From NCBI GenBank assembly GCA_964350585.1, contig CAYGKC010000008.1:1-37850 (forward strand): 37,850 bases of DNA, given 5' to 3'. The stretch comes from JBAYJM01 sp964350585. Its GTDB lineage: Bacteria > Patescibacteriota > Patescibacteriia > 2-01-FULL-39-33. Position numbers and translations under genes: made by a program. Positions 1 to 7,542 of the stretch are shown piece after piece (within the stretch, counting starts at the first letter, position 1; every line of letters starts with the position of its first letter). Below the pieces are notes generated by a model, which was not told where the DNA came from, did no database searches, and saw only the letters and a program-made list of their open reading frames with translations.

Positions 1-749
1 CCTTACAAGACAAAGAGTCAAGAGAATTCTTAATGAAAAAAGCAGAGCAAGGATTGAATAAGCTTCTTCTAATTCCTTTTGCTATGCCCTTGTCCATAAT
101 CATTGAGCGCTACAAGCAAGTACTTCTTAAGACACACAAAGAAAAAGGCCTTAAGTCTACTGATGGAGAAATACTTGATCTTAATATTCAAGAGCCTGTT
201 TCTGTATGGGAAAATCTAAGCCAATGCGACAATCCCCATACGCCAAAAGAAAAGCAAATGGAGTACGGAATTACAAATTACGAAGGAAAGACCAAAGAGC
301 AAAGAGGAGGCAAATACAAAAGCGAATTGCTTTCTCAAAGCGCTAATGGCTGGCAACTGCTTCTGTGTGAAGAAAACCTTGATATCCCTGCAGAAGGAAA
401 GGGCCAAACCATTGCTGGCAGAAAACAGCCTGAAGCGCTCAAATCAGCCAAAGAATACCTTAAATGCCTTAGAGAAGACCCACAGTACGGGGGAGAAGAG
501 GGTTTCACTCCTGAATCAGCTCTGATTCATTATCTAACCGCCCTTCAGGAAAAACAAACAATTCTTGATGATTACATGGGCAAGGGTAAAACTAATTTTT
601 TAACGGGCAATTTTCTTTCAGGCAATGTTCCATTTTTCCGTTGGTATGTCAGCTATCACCAGGCTACCCTCGGAGGTTCTCTTCCTAAATATTGGAGTGA
701 GAATTATGGCTGCCGTTTTGCAGTGAAGTTTAAACCCATTAATTCTTGA
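1..749 (+). CDS. Unrecognised protein, 5'-partial (copy 1 of a duplicated family)
   Basis: The reading frame is open from base 3 and runs to TAA at 749, so the true start lies before the window. The first in-window ATG (33) aligns with an internal Met of the related gene at 845-1249 and is not a start. I do not recognise the family. About 248 residues are visible, with no clear membrane span and no cysteine motif. The C-terminal end is rich in Gly, Tyr and Trp. The first ~53 codons are nearly identical to the C-terminal part of the downstream copy. If the two copies were once equivalent, the full protein would be roughly 330 residues. Function unknown. Confidence 0.75.
   Translation, partial: LQDKESREFLMKKAEQGLNKLLLIPFAMPLSIIIERYKQVLLKTHKEKGLKSTDGEILDLNIQEPVSVWENLSQCDNPHTPKEKQMEYGITNYEGKTKEQRGGKYKSELLSQSANGWQLLLCEENLDIPAEGKGQTIAGRKQPEALKSAKEYLKCLREDPQYGGEEGFTPESALIHYLTALQEKQTILDDYMGKGKTNFLTGNFLSGNVPFFRWYVSYHQATLGGSLPKYWSENYGCRFAVKFKPINS
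3..161 (+). repeat. Direct repeat, copy A (paralogue duplication)
   Basis: This stretch matches 1076-1234 at a constant offset of 1073 bases with only scattered, mostly third-position differences. It is coding in both copies and in the same frame. The identity ends abruptly at the shared TCTACT, where copy B diverges into a short unrelated tail. Confidence 0.85.
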
Positions 750-844
750 TCTGTAGCTTTTAATTTTTTAATCTTTAGTCCCTTTTGTCTTTAACTTGTA
801 TAATAATCTGTATAATAATCCCATTAAATTAACATCCCAGCCAT

Positions 845-1249
845 ATGGAAATGAAGCGTGACATCCTCCAATCCCCTGAAAAAGAATCAGCAGAAGCTTT
901 TGCCGAGCGCATTAAGCTCAAAGAGCAATATCTTTCACAGGTCAAAGTTCTGTATCAATCAGGCTTGCTTGAGAACTTTCCTCCTACTTCAGAACGTCCA
1001 CGTCCCGAGCTTGGCATTGTGGGCATTGACGGCAAAGAATATCTTCTTCCTTCATATGAAGCTATTTTAGAAAGTCTGCAAGACAAGGAAATGAGAGAGT
1101 TTTTAATGAAAAAAGCAGAGCAAGGATTGAATAAGCTTCTTCTAGTTCCTTTTGCCATGCCCTTGTCCGTAATCATTGAACGCTACAAGCAAGCGCTTCT
1201 TAAGACGCACAAAGAAAAAGGCCTTAAGTCTACTAAAATTTTAGCATAG
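845..1249 (+). pseudogene. Truncated paralogue of the gene at 1-749
   Basis: The 134-codon frame begins at ATG 845 (a second ATG is at 851). It supplies the N-terminal region missing from the partial copy at the window start, then shows near-identity over ~53 codons. After the shared Gly-Leu-Lys-Ser-Thr it ends in only four unrelated residues (KILA) and TAG. It therefore lacks the ~180-residue C-terminal half of copy 1. No SD precedes the start. Two TATAAT boxes (799-804 and 811-816), part of a short tandem repeat, lie upstream and could serve as -10 elements. It is probably a 3'-deleted copy, though a functional short form cannot be excluded. Confidence 0.6.
1076..1234 (+). repeat. Direct repeat, copy B (paralogue duplication)
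   Basis: Second copy of the repeat at 3-161. The breakpoint at 1234 marks where the truncated gene loses homology to copy 1, which suggests a deletion or recombination between tandem paralogues. Confidence 0.85.
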
Positions 1250-1361
1250 GTAAATGTCTAAATCTTGATTTTAAAGAAAAATTTTAAAAAATTAAATTTA
1301 AAAACTTGTCAGAAAATAAAGGGAAAATTCTATTGGTAATGACGAGTAAATAGTTTATGAA

Positions 1362-1460
1362 ATGCACAAGTTGCGTATTAACGAAGAGGAATATGGAGTA
1401 TTAATAAAAGAAAAAGTCAGTGAAGCCACTAAATTTGAATTGGAAATAAAAATAAAATAA
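1362..1460 (+). CDS. Possible 32-residue ORF
   Basis: ATG at 1362 opens a short frame ending in TAA at 1458-1460. It encodes a charged, Glu/Lys-rich peptide (begins MHKLRINEEEYG). There is no SD and no recognisable family. It could be the 3' remnant of a lost gene between the truncated paralogue and the convergent YkgJ-like gene. The rest of 1250-1490 holds no other gene that I can see. Confidence 0.2.
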   Translation: MHKLRINEEEYGVLIKEKVSEATKFELEIKIK

Positions 1461-1482
1461 AAAGAGCCCAAAGCTTGGGCTC
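1455..1482 (-). terminator. Intrinsic terminator of the YkgJ-like gene
   Basis: GAGCCCA (1464-1470) and TGGGCTC (1476-1482) form a perfect 7-bp stem with a 5-nt loop. On the minus strand the stem is followed by a T-rich tract (the A-run at 1455-1463 on plus). It lies eight bases after the stop of the minus-strand gene. Confidence 0.85.
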
Positions 1483-1490
1483 AAAAGCGA

Positions 1491-1955
1491 TCAGATGCCG
1501 ATGATTGGGAAGTACTTAACCTCAACTCCTTGTTCGGTGGTCAGCTTTACTACTTTGTCCGGTAAAATATGGTTGTCCGGAACATAAAGCTCCATTTTTC
1601 CCGAAAGATAAAGGCAACCTACGTAATATTCTCGATCAAGAAATTTTCTAATATCCGTCCAGGCTCTTAGCGTGGTTAATGAGCCCGGCCTTACTTCCCA
1701 CATTTGCATTAGCGGGATAATAGCTTCCGGCGGACGGTCATAGATGATTTCCAAAAGATCAGGCCGATCATTTTCATCGCCATAGCCTTTTAGCCATTGG
1801 CATTTGAAAAGTGTGCATACTTCAGGTTTTGAATCATAACATTCGCATCCTTTTGATGTGCAGTGGGGGCAAATTTTGCCTTGGGGTTTATTTATTTCAA
1901 AGATGGCGTGAGTAGTGCAACACGCGGTACATTCTCCACAAATTCTTTGATGCAC
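1491..1955 (-). CDS. YkgJ-like cysteine-cluster (putative Zn/Fe-chelating) protein
   Basis: A 154-residue protein with an N-terminal C-x2-C-x2-CC cluster (Cys6, 9, 12, 13). It is followed by Cys29, 32, 37, 39, 47 and 52, the last two within a Pro-Glu-Val-Cys...Cys-Gln-Trp segment. This arrangement fits the YkgJ family of presumed metal-binding cysteine-cluster proteins, whose biochemical role is poorly defined. The start is GTG at 1953-1955, chosen because a GGAG SD sits 7 nt upstream. A TTGACT/TAAAAT promoter and a clean terminator make it a single-gene unit, divergent from the response regulator gene. The C-terminal ~90 residues have no motif I recognise. Confidence 0.7.
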   Translation of the reverse strand: MHQRICGECTACCTTHAIFEINKPQGKICPHCTSKGCECYDSKPEVCTLFKCQWLKGYGDENDRPDLLEIIYDRPPEAIIPLMQMWEVRPGSLTTLRAWTDIRKFLDREYYVGCLYLSGKMELYVPDNHILPDKVVKLTTEQGVEVKYFPIIGI

Positions 1956-1987
1956 TTTTTTTCTCCTTTCCTCAGTGAACTATCAAA

Positions 1988-2015
1988 ATTTTAACACAAG
2001 AATGAAGATAGTCAA
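1988..2015 (-). promoter_or_regulatory. Promoter of the YkgJ-like gene
   Basis: Reading the minus strand: TTGACT (2015-2010), a 16-nt spacer, then TAAAAT (1993-1988) preceded by TG, giving an extended -10. It sits back to back with the plus-strand promoter at 2025-2053. Confidence 0.65.
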
Positions 2016-2024
2016 TTGGCAGTG

Positions 2025-2053
2025 TTGATTTTTGGCTTTTTTTCTGTTAAAAT
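2025..2053 (+). promoter_or_regulatory. Promoter of response regulator-ndk
   Basis: TTGATT (2025-2030), a 17-nt spacer and TAAAAT (2048-2053), 38 nt before the chosen ATG. There is no SD in the leader. Confidence 0.6.
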
Positions 2054-2091
2054 TTTTTTATAAATATTGCATAAATATAAAAATAATTCAT

Positions 2092-2469
2092 ATGAGCGAA
2101 CCCATTGCTAAAATTCTCTTAGTTGAAGATGATGAGATGATTATCGAAATGTATAAATTGCGTTTTGAGGCGGAAGGCTACGGCGTTGATATTACGGAAA
2201 AGGGCAGTGAAGCCATAGAGCTTGCCAAAAAAATGCCTGATATTATTCTTTTGGATATTATATTGCCTGAAATAGACGGTTTCAATATTCTGCAAGCCTT
2301 AAAGTCGGATACTGATACCAAAAATATTCCTGTTCTGTTGCTGACTAACTTAACTCAAGAATCTGATAAGGAAAAGGCAATTAATATGGGCGCAGTTGAT
2401 TATATGGTGAAATCAATGTTTACGCCTTCTGATGTAATTCAAAAAATAAAAGAAATAATAAAAAAATAA
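2092..2469 (+). CDS. Stand-alone CheY-like response regulator
   Basis: A single receiver domain of 125 residues with no output domain. The acidic pair is Asp13-Asp14, the phospho-acceptor is Asp55 (in LLDIILPEIDG), the conserved Thr is Thr85 and the conserved Lys is Lys107. The start at ATG 2092 gives the standard receiver N-terminus; the frame opens upstream at 2032, but that extension is low-complexity and spans the promoter -10. No histidine kinase is encoded in the window, so its partner is unknown. The gene ends one base before the ndk start, so the two are almost certainly co-transcribed. It probably acts through protein-protein contacts. Confidence 0.9.
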   Translation: MSEPIAKILLVEDDEMIIEMYKLRFEAEGYGVDITEKGSEAIELAKKMPDIILLDIILPEIDGFNILQALKSDTDTKNIPVLLLTNLTQESDKEKAINMGAVDYMVKSMFTPSDVIQKIKEIIKK

Positions 2470-2470
2470 T

Positions 2471-2971
2471 ATGGATGAAACAATAGAAAAGACCCTTGTT
2501 CTCTTAAAGCCTGATGCTGTTAAAAGAGGATTGATGGGGGAAATACTATCCAGATTTGAAAAGGCCGGAATGAAAATTTCAGCTATGAGGCTTTGCTGGG
2601 TTGATGTAGAAAAAGCTAAGTTGCATTACACTGAAGACATTACTGTAAGAAGAGGGGAAAAAGTAAGGAATTTTTTGTTGGATTTTATTACATCCGGTCC
2701 GGTGTTGGCTTTTGTGGTCGAAGGCGTAGATGCCATAGAAAATGTTAGGATGATGGTAGGCTCGACTGAGCCAAAATCCGCTCTTCCCGGCACAATTAGA
2801 GGCGATTATGCCCATGTCAGTTACAGGCATGCCGACAGTAAAGATAAAGTAGTAGAAAATCTTATCCACGCTTCATCTGATAAAAGCGATGCAGAAAGAG
2901 AAATATATGTATGGTTTAATCAGGATGAAATTTTCAGTTATAAAACAGTTTACGAAGAACATACATTTTAA
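2471..2971 (+). CDS. ndk: Nucleoside diphosphate kinase
   Basis: A cytosolic enzyme that transfers the gamma-phosphate between nucleoside triphosphates and diphosphates through a phospho-histidine. It begins with the family signature LVLLKPDAVKRG. The catalytic His is His133 in the NLIHASSD motif, and the GTIRGDYA segment is present (residues 107-114). At 166 residues it is longer than typical bacterial Ndk (~140-150), with additional residues around position 60-70 and at the C-terminus. It starts one base after the response regulator stop, has no SD of its own, and is followed by a bidirectional terminator. Confidence 0.95.
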   Translation: MDETIEKTLVLLKPDAVKRGLMGEILSRFEKAGMKISAMRLCWVDVEKAKLHYTEDITVRRGEKVRNFLLDFITSGPVLAFVVEGVDAIENVRMMVGSTEPKSALPGTIRGDYAHVSYRHADSKDKVVENLIHASSDKSDAEREIYVWFNQDEIFSYKTVYEEHTF

Positions 2972-3000
2972 GTCGATAATAATCTGATAGTTTAGTCAAA

Positions 3001-3026
3001 AAAACCGCCCTGAAAGGCGGTTTTTT
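3001..3026. terminator. Bidirectional terminator between ndk and rpmB
   Basis: An ACCGCC/GGCGGT stem flanked by A-runs on the left and T6 on the right. It works for ndk on plus and for rpmB on minus, since the plus-strand A-run (2998-3004) becomes a T-run on minus. Confidence 0.85.
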
Positions 3027-3035
3027 AAGAAATTT

Positions 3036-3068
3036 TTTCAATGCTTCAGACAGTCTGAAGCATTGAAA
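3036..3068. repeat. 15-bp perfect inverted repeat
   Basis: Bases 3036-3050 and 3054-3068 are exact reverse complements around a 3-nt loop. No U-tract follows on either strand. It sits between the rpmB stop and the shared terminator, so it may protect the mRNA 3' end or block antisense read-through. Confidence 0.75.
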
Positions 3069-3079
3069 TTTGGCTAATT

Positions 3080-3247
3080 TTACTTATTTGAAGTTTTGAT
3101 GCAACTTGTGCAAACTTTTTGTTTTTTTCCTTCTATTTTTTTGCTTTGCAGGTTGATTTTTTGCGTTCTTTTGGCTTTAACTTTTGAATGACTGACATGA
3201 AAGGAAGTGGCAGTGCCTCGTCCGCAAATTTCACATGTTTTGGACAT
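3080..3247 (-). CDS. rpmB: Ribosomal protein L28
   Basis: A 55-residue basic protein beginning MSKTCEICGRG, followed by a HVSHSKVKAKR segment typical of L28. It has two CxxC pairs (Cys5/8 and Cys46/49), which would form the zinc site of the C+ form of L28. ATG is at 3245-3247 and TAA at 3080-3082. It is a component of the large ribosomal subunit. It stands alone, antisense to its neighbours, between ndk and the protease gene and uses the shared terminator downstream. The family call rests on the N-terminal motif, length and basic charge. Confidence 0.88.
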   Translation of the reverse strand: MSKTCEICGRGTATSFHVSHSKVKAKRTQKINLQSKKIEGKKQKVCTSCIKTSNK

Positions 3248-3365
3248 AAATAATAATTATTTTCTGATATTTAGTAAATTATATAACATTTTTAAGCCAA
3301 AGTCAATTGCTTTCTATTTTTAATTAAGAAATAATCTTATTTAGTATTAATAAATAATAATAAAA

Positions 3366-3393
3366 TTGATAATTTGATATAAAATGCTATAAT
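3366..3393 (+). promoter_or_regulatory. Promoter of the M50 protease gene
   Basis: TTGATA (3366-3371), 16-nt spacer, TATAAT (3388-3393). The ATG at 3412 leaves a short leader of about 10-12 nt with no SD. The area 3248-3365 is A/T-rich and holds nothing else I can identify. Confidence 0.6.
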
Positions 3394-3411
3394 AAAAAGA
3401 AATAAAAGTAT

Positions 3412-4080
3412 ATGTTGCTTAATTTGATATTTGGAAATTTTTCAGAGTTGGCTTCAAATCCGCTATTTTATTCTCTTCAGATAGTGGCGGTTCTTTTGGC
3501 GGTTATAATTGCGTTAGTTGCGCATGAATGGTCGCACGGAGCTGTTGCTCATTTGTTTGGAGATGACACGGCAAAGAATGCTGGTCGCTTGAGCGTTAAT
3601 CCATTAGTTCACTTAGATCCGCTTGGAACATTTATGCTTTTGATAGCCCCTTTTGGCTGGGCAAAGCCGGTTCCGGTGAATTATTATAACTTGCGACGCC
3701 AGAAACTGGGTATTGCCATGGTTTCAATAGCAGGGCCGGCCGCAAACCTAATATTAGGTGTAATTTTTGGTTTTTTAGCTAAGTTTACATTTCCGATATT
3801 GGGTTCAGAAAATTTACTGGTGATATTTTTTCAAGTATTAATGCTGATTAATTTTGCACTTTTGATTTTTAATTTAATTCCCATACCTCCGCTTGACGGA
3901 TCAAAGGTGTTATTTACCATTTTACCTGACAGATTCAGTGATTTTAAATATAAGTTTTCTATTTATGGCCCCATGATATTGCTATTTTTAGTCATTGGAG
4001 ACTCATTTTTGGGGATAAATGTCTTAAGCAGGATCTTTTCCTTCTTTTATGGAATTTTGTTTTCAATTTTCCTTTTTTGA
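3412..4080 (+). CDS. Site-2 protease family (M50) membrane metalloprotease
   Basis: An intramembrane zinc metalloprotease homologue of 222 residues. The zinc motif HEWSH (38-42) lies in the first hydrophobic segment region (~22-46). The second motif, NLIPIPPLDG (154-163), supplies the third ligand, Asp162. Further hydrophobic segments are at ~100-130, 135-156 and 183-222. There is no PDZ domain, so it belongs to the short, PDZ-less group common in CPR and Gram-positive bacteria. The substrate cannot be predicted. The stop is TGA. It is a monocistron ahead of the rpsL promoter. Confidence 0.88.
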   Translation: MLLNLIFGNFSELASNPLFYSLQIVAVLLAVIIALVAHEWSHGAVAHLFGDDTAKNAGRLSVNPLVHLDPLGTFMLLIAPFGWAKPVPVNYYNLRRQKLGIAMVSIAGPAANLILGVIFGFLAKFTFPILGSENLLVIFFQVLMLINFALLIFNLIPIPPLDGSKVLFTILPDRFSDFKYKFSIYGPMILLFLVIGDSFLGINVLSRIFSFFYGILFSIFLF

Positions 4081-4087
4081 ACTTAAC

Positions 4088-4116
4088 TTGACTTTTATTT
4101 GAAAATTCTTTAAAAT
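4088..4116 (+). promoter_or_regulatory. Promoter of the rpsL-rpsG-fusA operon
   Basis: TTGACT (4088-4093), a 17-nt spacer and TAAAAT (4111-4116). The resulting leader is about 130 nt long and carries the hairpin at 4201-4224. Confidence 0.7.
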
Positions 4117-4200
4117 ATCAGCAGATTAATAATTAATTAAATAAATAATTCCTAAAGATAAATGCTTAATTTCGCATAGCGAGTTATAAAAATCTTACGG

Positions 4201-4224
4201 AATTCCCTGCCTCGGGAATTTTTT
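4201..4224 (+). promoter_or_regulatory. Terminator-like hairpin in the rpsL leader (possible attenuator)
   Basis: AATTCCC (4201-4207) pairs perfectly with GGGAATT (4214-4220) around a 6-nt loop, and T's continue to 4224. It lies inside the leader, 27 nt before the rpsL ATG and well downstream of the promoter. It cannot be a terminator for the upstream protease gene alone unless it also attenuates the operon. The regulator is unknown. Confidence 0.5.
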
Positions 4225-4251
4225 AAATCCAAAACGGGGCCTAACCATAAT

Positions 4252-4677
4252 ATGCCGACAATAAATCAATTGTTAAAAAAAGGTAGAAAAACTAAAAAAG
4301 CCAAATCCAAAACTCCTGATCTTCAGATGACTTTGGACAGCTTGCATAGAAGAAAAAGGACAATGTCGAAAGGCAATTCTTTTAAGCGTGGCGTTTGTAC
4401 TCAAGTAAGAACTACAACTCCTAAAAAACCTAACTCAGCTCTTCGAAAGATTGCCAGAGTAAGGCTTAGCAACGGCCAAGAAGTCACAGCTTATATTCCT
4501 GGAGTCGGACATAATTTGCAAGAGCACTCTATTGTTATGATTAGAGGCGGAAGAGTAAAAGATCTTCCTGGTGTAAGATATCACATAGTTAGAGGCGTAT
4601 ATGACAGTGCCGGAGTTGCCAATCGCAAAAAAGGAAGAAGCTTGTATGGAGCTAAAAAAGAAAAAGCAGCCAAATAA
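4252..4677 (+). CDS. rpsL: Ribosomal protein S12
   Basis: A small-subunit decoding-centre protein of 141 residues. The conserved blocks TTTPKKPNSALRK, GHNLQEHS and RGGRVKDLPGVRYH are intact. Relative to the common ~124-residue form there is an insertion of about 16 residues between positions ~25 and 44, just before KRGVCT. I have the impression of similar inserts in other Parcubacteria, but cannot verify it here. It is the first gene of the str operon; no SD precedes the ATG. Confidence 0.97.
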   Translation: MPTINQLLKKGRKTKKAKSKTPDLQMTLDSLHRRKRTMSKGNSFKRGVCTQVRTTTPKKPNSALRKIARVRLSNGQEVTAYIPGVGHNLQEHSIVMIRGGRVKDLPGVRYHIVRGVYDSAGVANRKKGRSLYGAKKEKAAK

Positions 4678-4724
4678 TTAATTTAAGAAAATTAAAATAT
4701 AATTTATAACTTTATAATACTAAT

Positions 4725-5192
4725 ATGAGAGGAAAGCGAGCACCAAAAAGAAAAATCAATCCTGATAGCAAATACAATCAAGAGGATGTTGCAAAATTCA
4801 TTAACTACATAATGGAAAGAGGCAAAAAAGAAACAGCTAAAAAAATTGTTTATGATGCAATTGATTTGATATCCCTTAAAACTAAGCAGGATGCTTTAGA
4901 TGTTTTTCAGCAGGCTCTTAGAAATATTGCTCCTTCAGTTGAAATCAAAGGAAAAAGAGTTGGTGGCGCCAATTATCAAGTTCCAGTTGCCGTAAGGCAG
5001 GAAAGAAGCTTTACTCTTGGTTGCCGATGGCTTATTGCTTCAGCTAAAGCTAAAAAAGGCAAAAAAATGGCAGAAAAATTAGCAGAAGAAATCGTTAACG
5101 CTTTTAACAATGAAGGCGCAGCCATAAAGAAAAAGCAAGATACTTACAAGATGGCTGAAGCCAACAGGGCTTTCGCGCATTTTTCGAGATAA
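4725..5192 (+). CDS. rpsG: Ribosomal protein S7
   Basis: The 155-residue 30S head-assembly protein that binds 16S rRNA. It has the S7 N-terminal signature (RGKRAPKRK) and the conserved central block with GGANYQVPVAVR; length matches the family. It lies 47 nt after rpsL in the classic rpsL-rpsG-fusA order. There is no SD. A TATAAT (4713-4718) sits six bases before the ATG, which could place a transcription start at the initiation codon, although no convincing -35 accompanies it. Confidence 0.97.
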   Translation: MRGKRAPKRKINPDSKYNQEDVAKFINYIMERGKKETAKKIVYDAIDLISLKTKQDALDVFQQALRNIAPSVEIKGKRVGGANYQVPVAVRQERSFTLGCRWLIASAKAKKGKKMAEKLAEEIVNAFNNEGAAIKKKQDTYKMAEANRAFAHFSR

Positions 5193-5330
5193 ATTTTTTA
5201 CTGTTATTTATTCTTGACTAAACTTTTAAGAATAAGAATTTAAGAAAGAGAAAAATATTAGGAATAGAAGCGTAATTTTTTGTTATAAGTAATATTAAAA
5301 TTAAAAAATAGAAATTAGAAATTAAATTTT

Positions 5331-7457
5331 ATGCCCCGTAAAACACCTATTGAAAAAGTAAGAAATATCGGAATTATCGCTCATATTGATGCAGGAAAGA
5401 CAACTGTTTCCGAGCGTATTTTGTTTTATACAGGAAAAAAACACAAAATCGGAGAAGTACATGAAGGACAAGCGACTATGGACTGGATGGAACAGGAACA
5501 GGAAAGAGGAATCACTATTACTTCTGCTGCCACAACATGTTTTTGGCCCAATGCTGATTGGCTAGGAGGTGGAGATATTCAGATTAATATTATTGATACT
5601 CCCGGACATGTGGACTTTACGGCTGAAGTAGAAAGATCTCTTCGTGTTCTTGATGGAGGTGTTATTGTTTTTGACGGTGTTGCCGGTGTTGAGCCTCAAT
5701 CCGAAACAGTTTGGAGACAATCCGAAAAGTATCATGTGCCTAAAATCGGATTCATTAATAAAATGGATAGAATGGGCGCAAATTTTTATAATGATTTAAA
5801 ATCCATATACGAAAGATTAACGCCTAACGCTCATCCGATCCAATTACCGATCGGAGCGGCTGAAACCTTTAAGGGCATTATCGATCTTTTTGAAATGAAA
5901 GCTGAAATTTATCAGGATGATTTGGGAACAAAATGGGAAATTACTGATGTGCCTGCAGATGAATTGGAAAGGGCAAAAGAATTCAGAGCCAAGCTTGTGG
6001 AAGCGATTGTTGAAAACGATGAAAAATTAATGGATAAATATTTAGCCGGAGAAGAAATTTCAATTATTGATTTGAAAAAAACTTTAAGAAAAGCTGTAAT
6101 TGAAAATAAAATTGTGCCGATACTTTGCGGATCAGCTTTGAAAAACAAAGGCGTTCAGTTCTTGCTTAACGCAGTTGATGAATTTTTACCTTCACCTATT
6201 GATGTGGATGCTCCGCTTGGTTCTGATGTAAACGATGAAGAAAAGAAAATTGAAGTAAAAACTGCCGATGATGCGCCGATGTGCGGATTGGCTTTCAAAA
6301 TTGCAACAGATCCTTTTGTGGGTAAATTGGTTTTCTTCAGGGTTTATAGCGGTGTTTTAAGATCAGGTTCTTACATTGTAAATAATTCAAACGGCAACAG
6401 AGAAAGAATCGGCCGTATACTTAGGATGCATGCCAACACCAGAGAAGAAATTGATGAAGTTTATTCAGGTGAAATCGCAGCTATTGTAGGCATAAAGCAA
6501 GTAACAACCGGAGATACTTTGTCAGATCCTGAATTTTCAGTGCACTTGGAAAATATTACTTTTCCTGAACCGGTTATTGATATTGCCGTTGAGCCAAAAA
6601 CAAAAGCCGACCAAGAAAAAATGGGCTTGGCCTTGTCGAAGTTGGCGGAAGAAGATCCAACTTTTAGAGTTCATACCGATGAAGAAACAATGCAGACGAT
6701 TATTTCAGGAATGGGAGAACTTCATTTGGATATTATTATTGACAGAATGAAAAGAGAATTTAAAGTTGAAGCAAATATCGGAGCGCCTCAAGTTGCTTAT
6801 CGTGAAACGATCAAGAGCAAAGCTGAAGCTGAAGGAAAATATATCAGACAATCCGGCGGACGCGGACAATACGGACATTGCTGGATCAGATTGGAACCTT
6901 CAGAACCGGGTAAGGTTTTTGAATTTGTTGATGAAATAAAAGGTGGTGTTATTCCAAAAGAATATATCAAACCCATTGAAAAAGGAATAAAGGAAGCGAT
7001 GGCAAGAGGTATTTTAGCCGGTTATCCTGCCATAGATATCAGAGCTACTGTTTATGACGGATCATTCCACGAAGTTGACTCTTCAGAATCAGCATTTAAA
7101 ATAGCAGGTTCGATGGCATTTCAAGAAGCTGCAAAAAGGGCAAATCCGATTATCCTAGAACCTATTATGAAAGTGGAAGTGGTTACGCCTGAACAGTTTA
7201 TGGGAGATATTATTGGAGACTTGAATTCCAGAAGAGCAATTATCGGCTCAATGTCTGACAGGGGAGCGGGAGCGGCTGCATTAAAAGTAATTTCAGCTAA
7301 TGTTCCATTATCAGAAATGTTCGGTTACACTACGACTTTGAGATCAATGTCACAAGGCAGAGCTTCATCTTCTATGGAATTTTATTTATATGCTGAAGTT
7401 CCAAAAAATGTAGAAATGAAAATTGTTGAAGGTAAAAAAGCGCCTGAGAAAAAGTAA
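5331..7457 (+). CDS. fusA: Elongation factor G
   Basis: The ribosomal translocase GTPase, 708 residues, full length. G1 is AHIDAGKT (17-24), G3 is DTPGH (89-93) and G4 is NKMD (143-146). The later domains are intact, including the GMGELHLD block and the conserved GRGQYGH segment of domain IV. The 138-nt gap after rpsG is A/T-rich with no clear hairpin or SD. A TTGACT at 5213 lacks a good -10. No obvious terminator in the plus direction follows; the large hairpin at 7480-7521 has its T-run on the other strand. Confidence 0.98.
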   Translation: MPRKTPIEKVRNIGIIAHIDAGKTTVSERILFYTGKKHKIGEVHEGQATMDWMEQEQERGITITSAATTCFWPNADWLGGGDIQINIIDTPGHVDFTAEVERSLRVLDGGVIVFDGVAGVEPQSETVWRQSEKYHVPKIGFINKMDRMGANFYNDLKSIYERLTPNAHPIQLPIGAAETFKGIIDLFEMKAEIYQDDLGTKWEITDVPADELERAKEFRAKLVEAIVENDEKLMDKYLAGEEISIIDLKKTLRKAVIENKIVPILCGSALKNKGVQFLLNAVDEFLPSPIDVDAPLGSDVNDEEKKIEVKTADDAPMCGLAFKIATDPFVGKLVFFRVYSGVLRSGSYIVNNSNGNRERIGRILRMHANTREEIDEVYSGEIAAIVGIKQVTTGDTLSDPEFSVHLENITFPEPVIDIAVEPKTKADQEKMGLALSKLAEEDPTFRVHTDEETMQTIISGMGELHLDIIIDRMKREFKVEANIGAPQVAYRETIKSKAEAEGKYIRQSGGRGQYGHCWIRLEPSEPGKVFEFVDEIKGGVIPKEYIKPIEKGIKEAMARGILAGYPAIDIRATVYDGSFHEVDSSESAFKIAGSMAFQEAAKRANPIILEPIMKVEVVTPEQFMGDIIGDLNSRRAIIGSMSDRGAGAAALKVISANVPLSEMFGYTTTLRSMSQGRASSSMEFYLYAEVPKNVEMKIVEGKKAPEKK

Positions 7458-7472
7458 ATTGTTTTTTAATAT

Positions 7473-7521
7473 AAAAAAGAGGACCGACCATTGAGATTTG
7501 TTTGTCTCATTAGTCAGTCCT
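7473..7521 (-). terminator. Terminator of the minus-strand pair 7543-8108
   Basis: A 17-bp imperfect stem (7480-7496 with 7505-7521, including G-U pairs) with an 8-nt loop. On the minus strand it is followed by CTTTTTT (the A-run at 7474-7479 on plus). It lies 22 bases after the stop of the zinc-ribbon gene. Confidence 0.8.
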
Positions 7522-7542
7522 GTTGATTTCTGGGACTCTTCC

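Noticed and set aside
955..1176. 73-codon minus frame inside the truncated paralogue
   Set aside because: It lies antisense to a coding region shared by two paralogues in the plus frame; no SD or motif.
5213..5245. Promoter for fusA in the rpsG-fusA gap
   Set aside because: A TTGACT is present, but nothing near TATAAT lies at 16-18 nt spacing.
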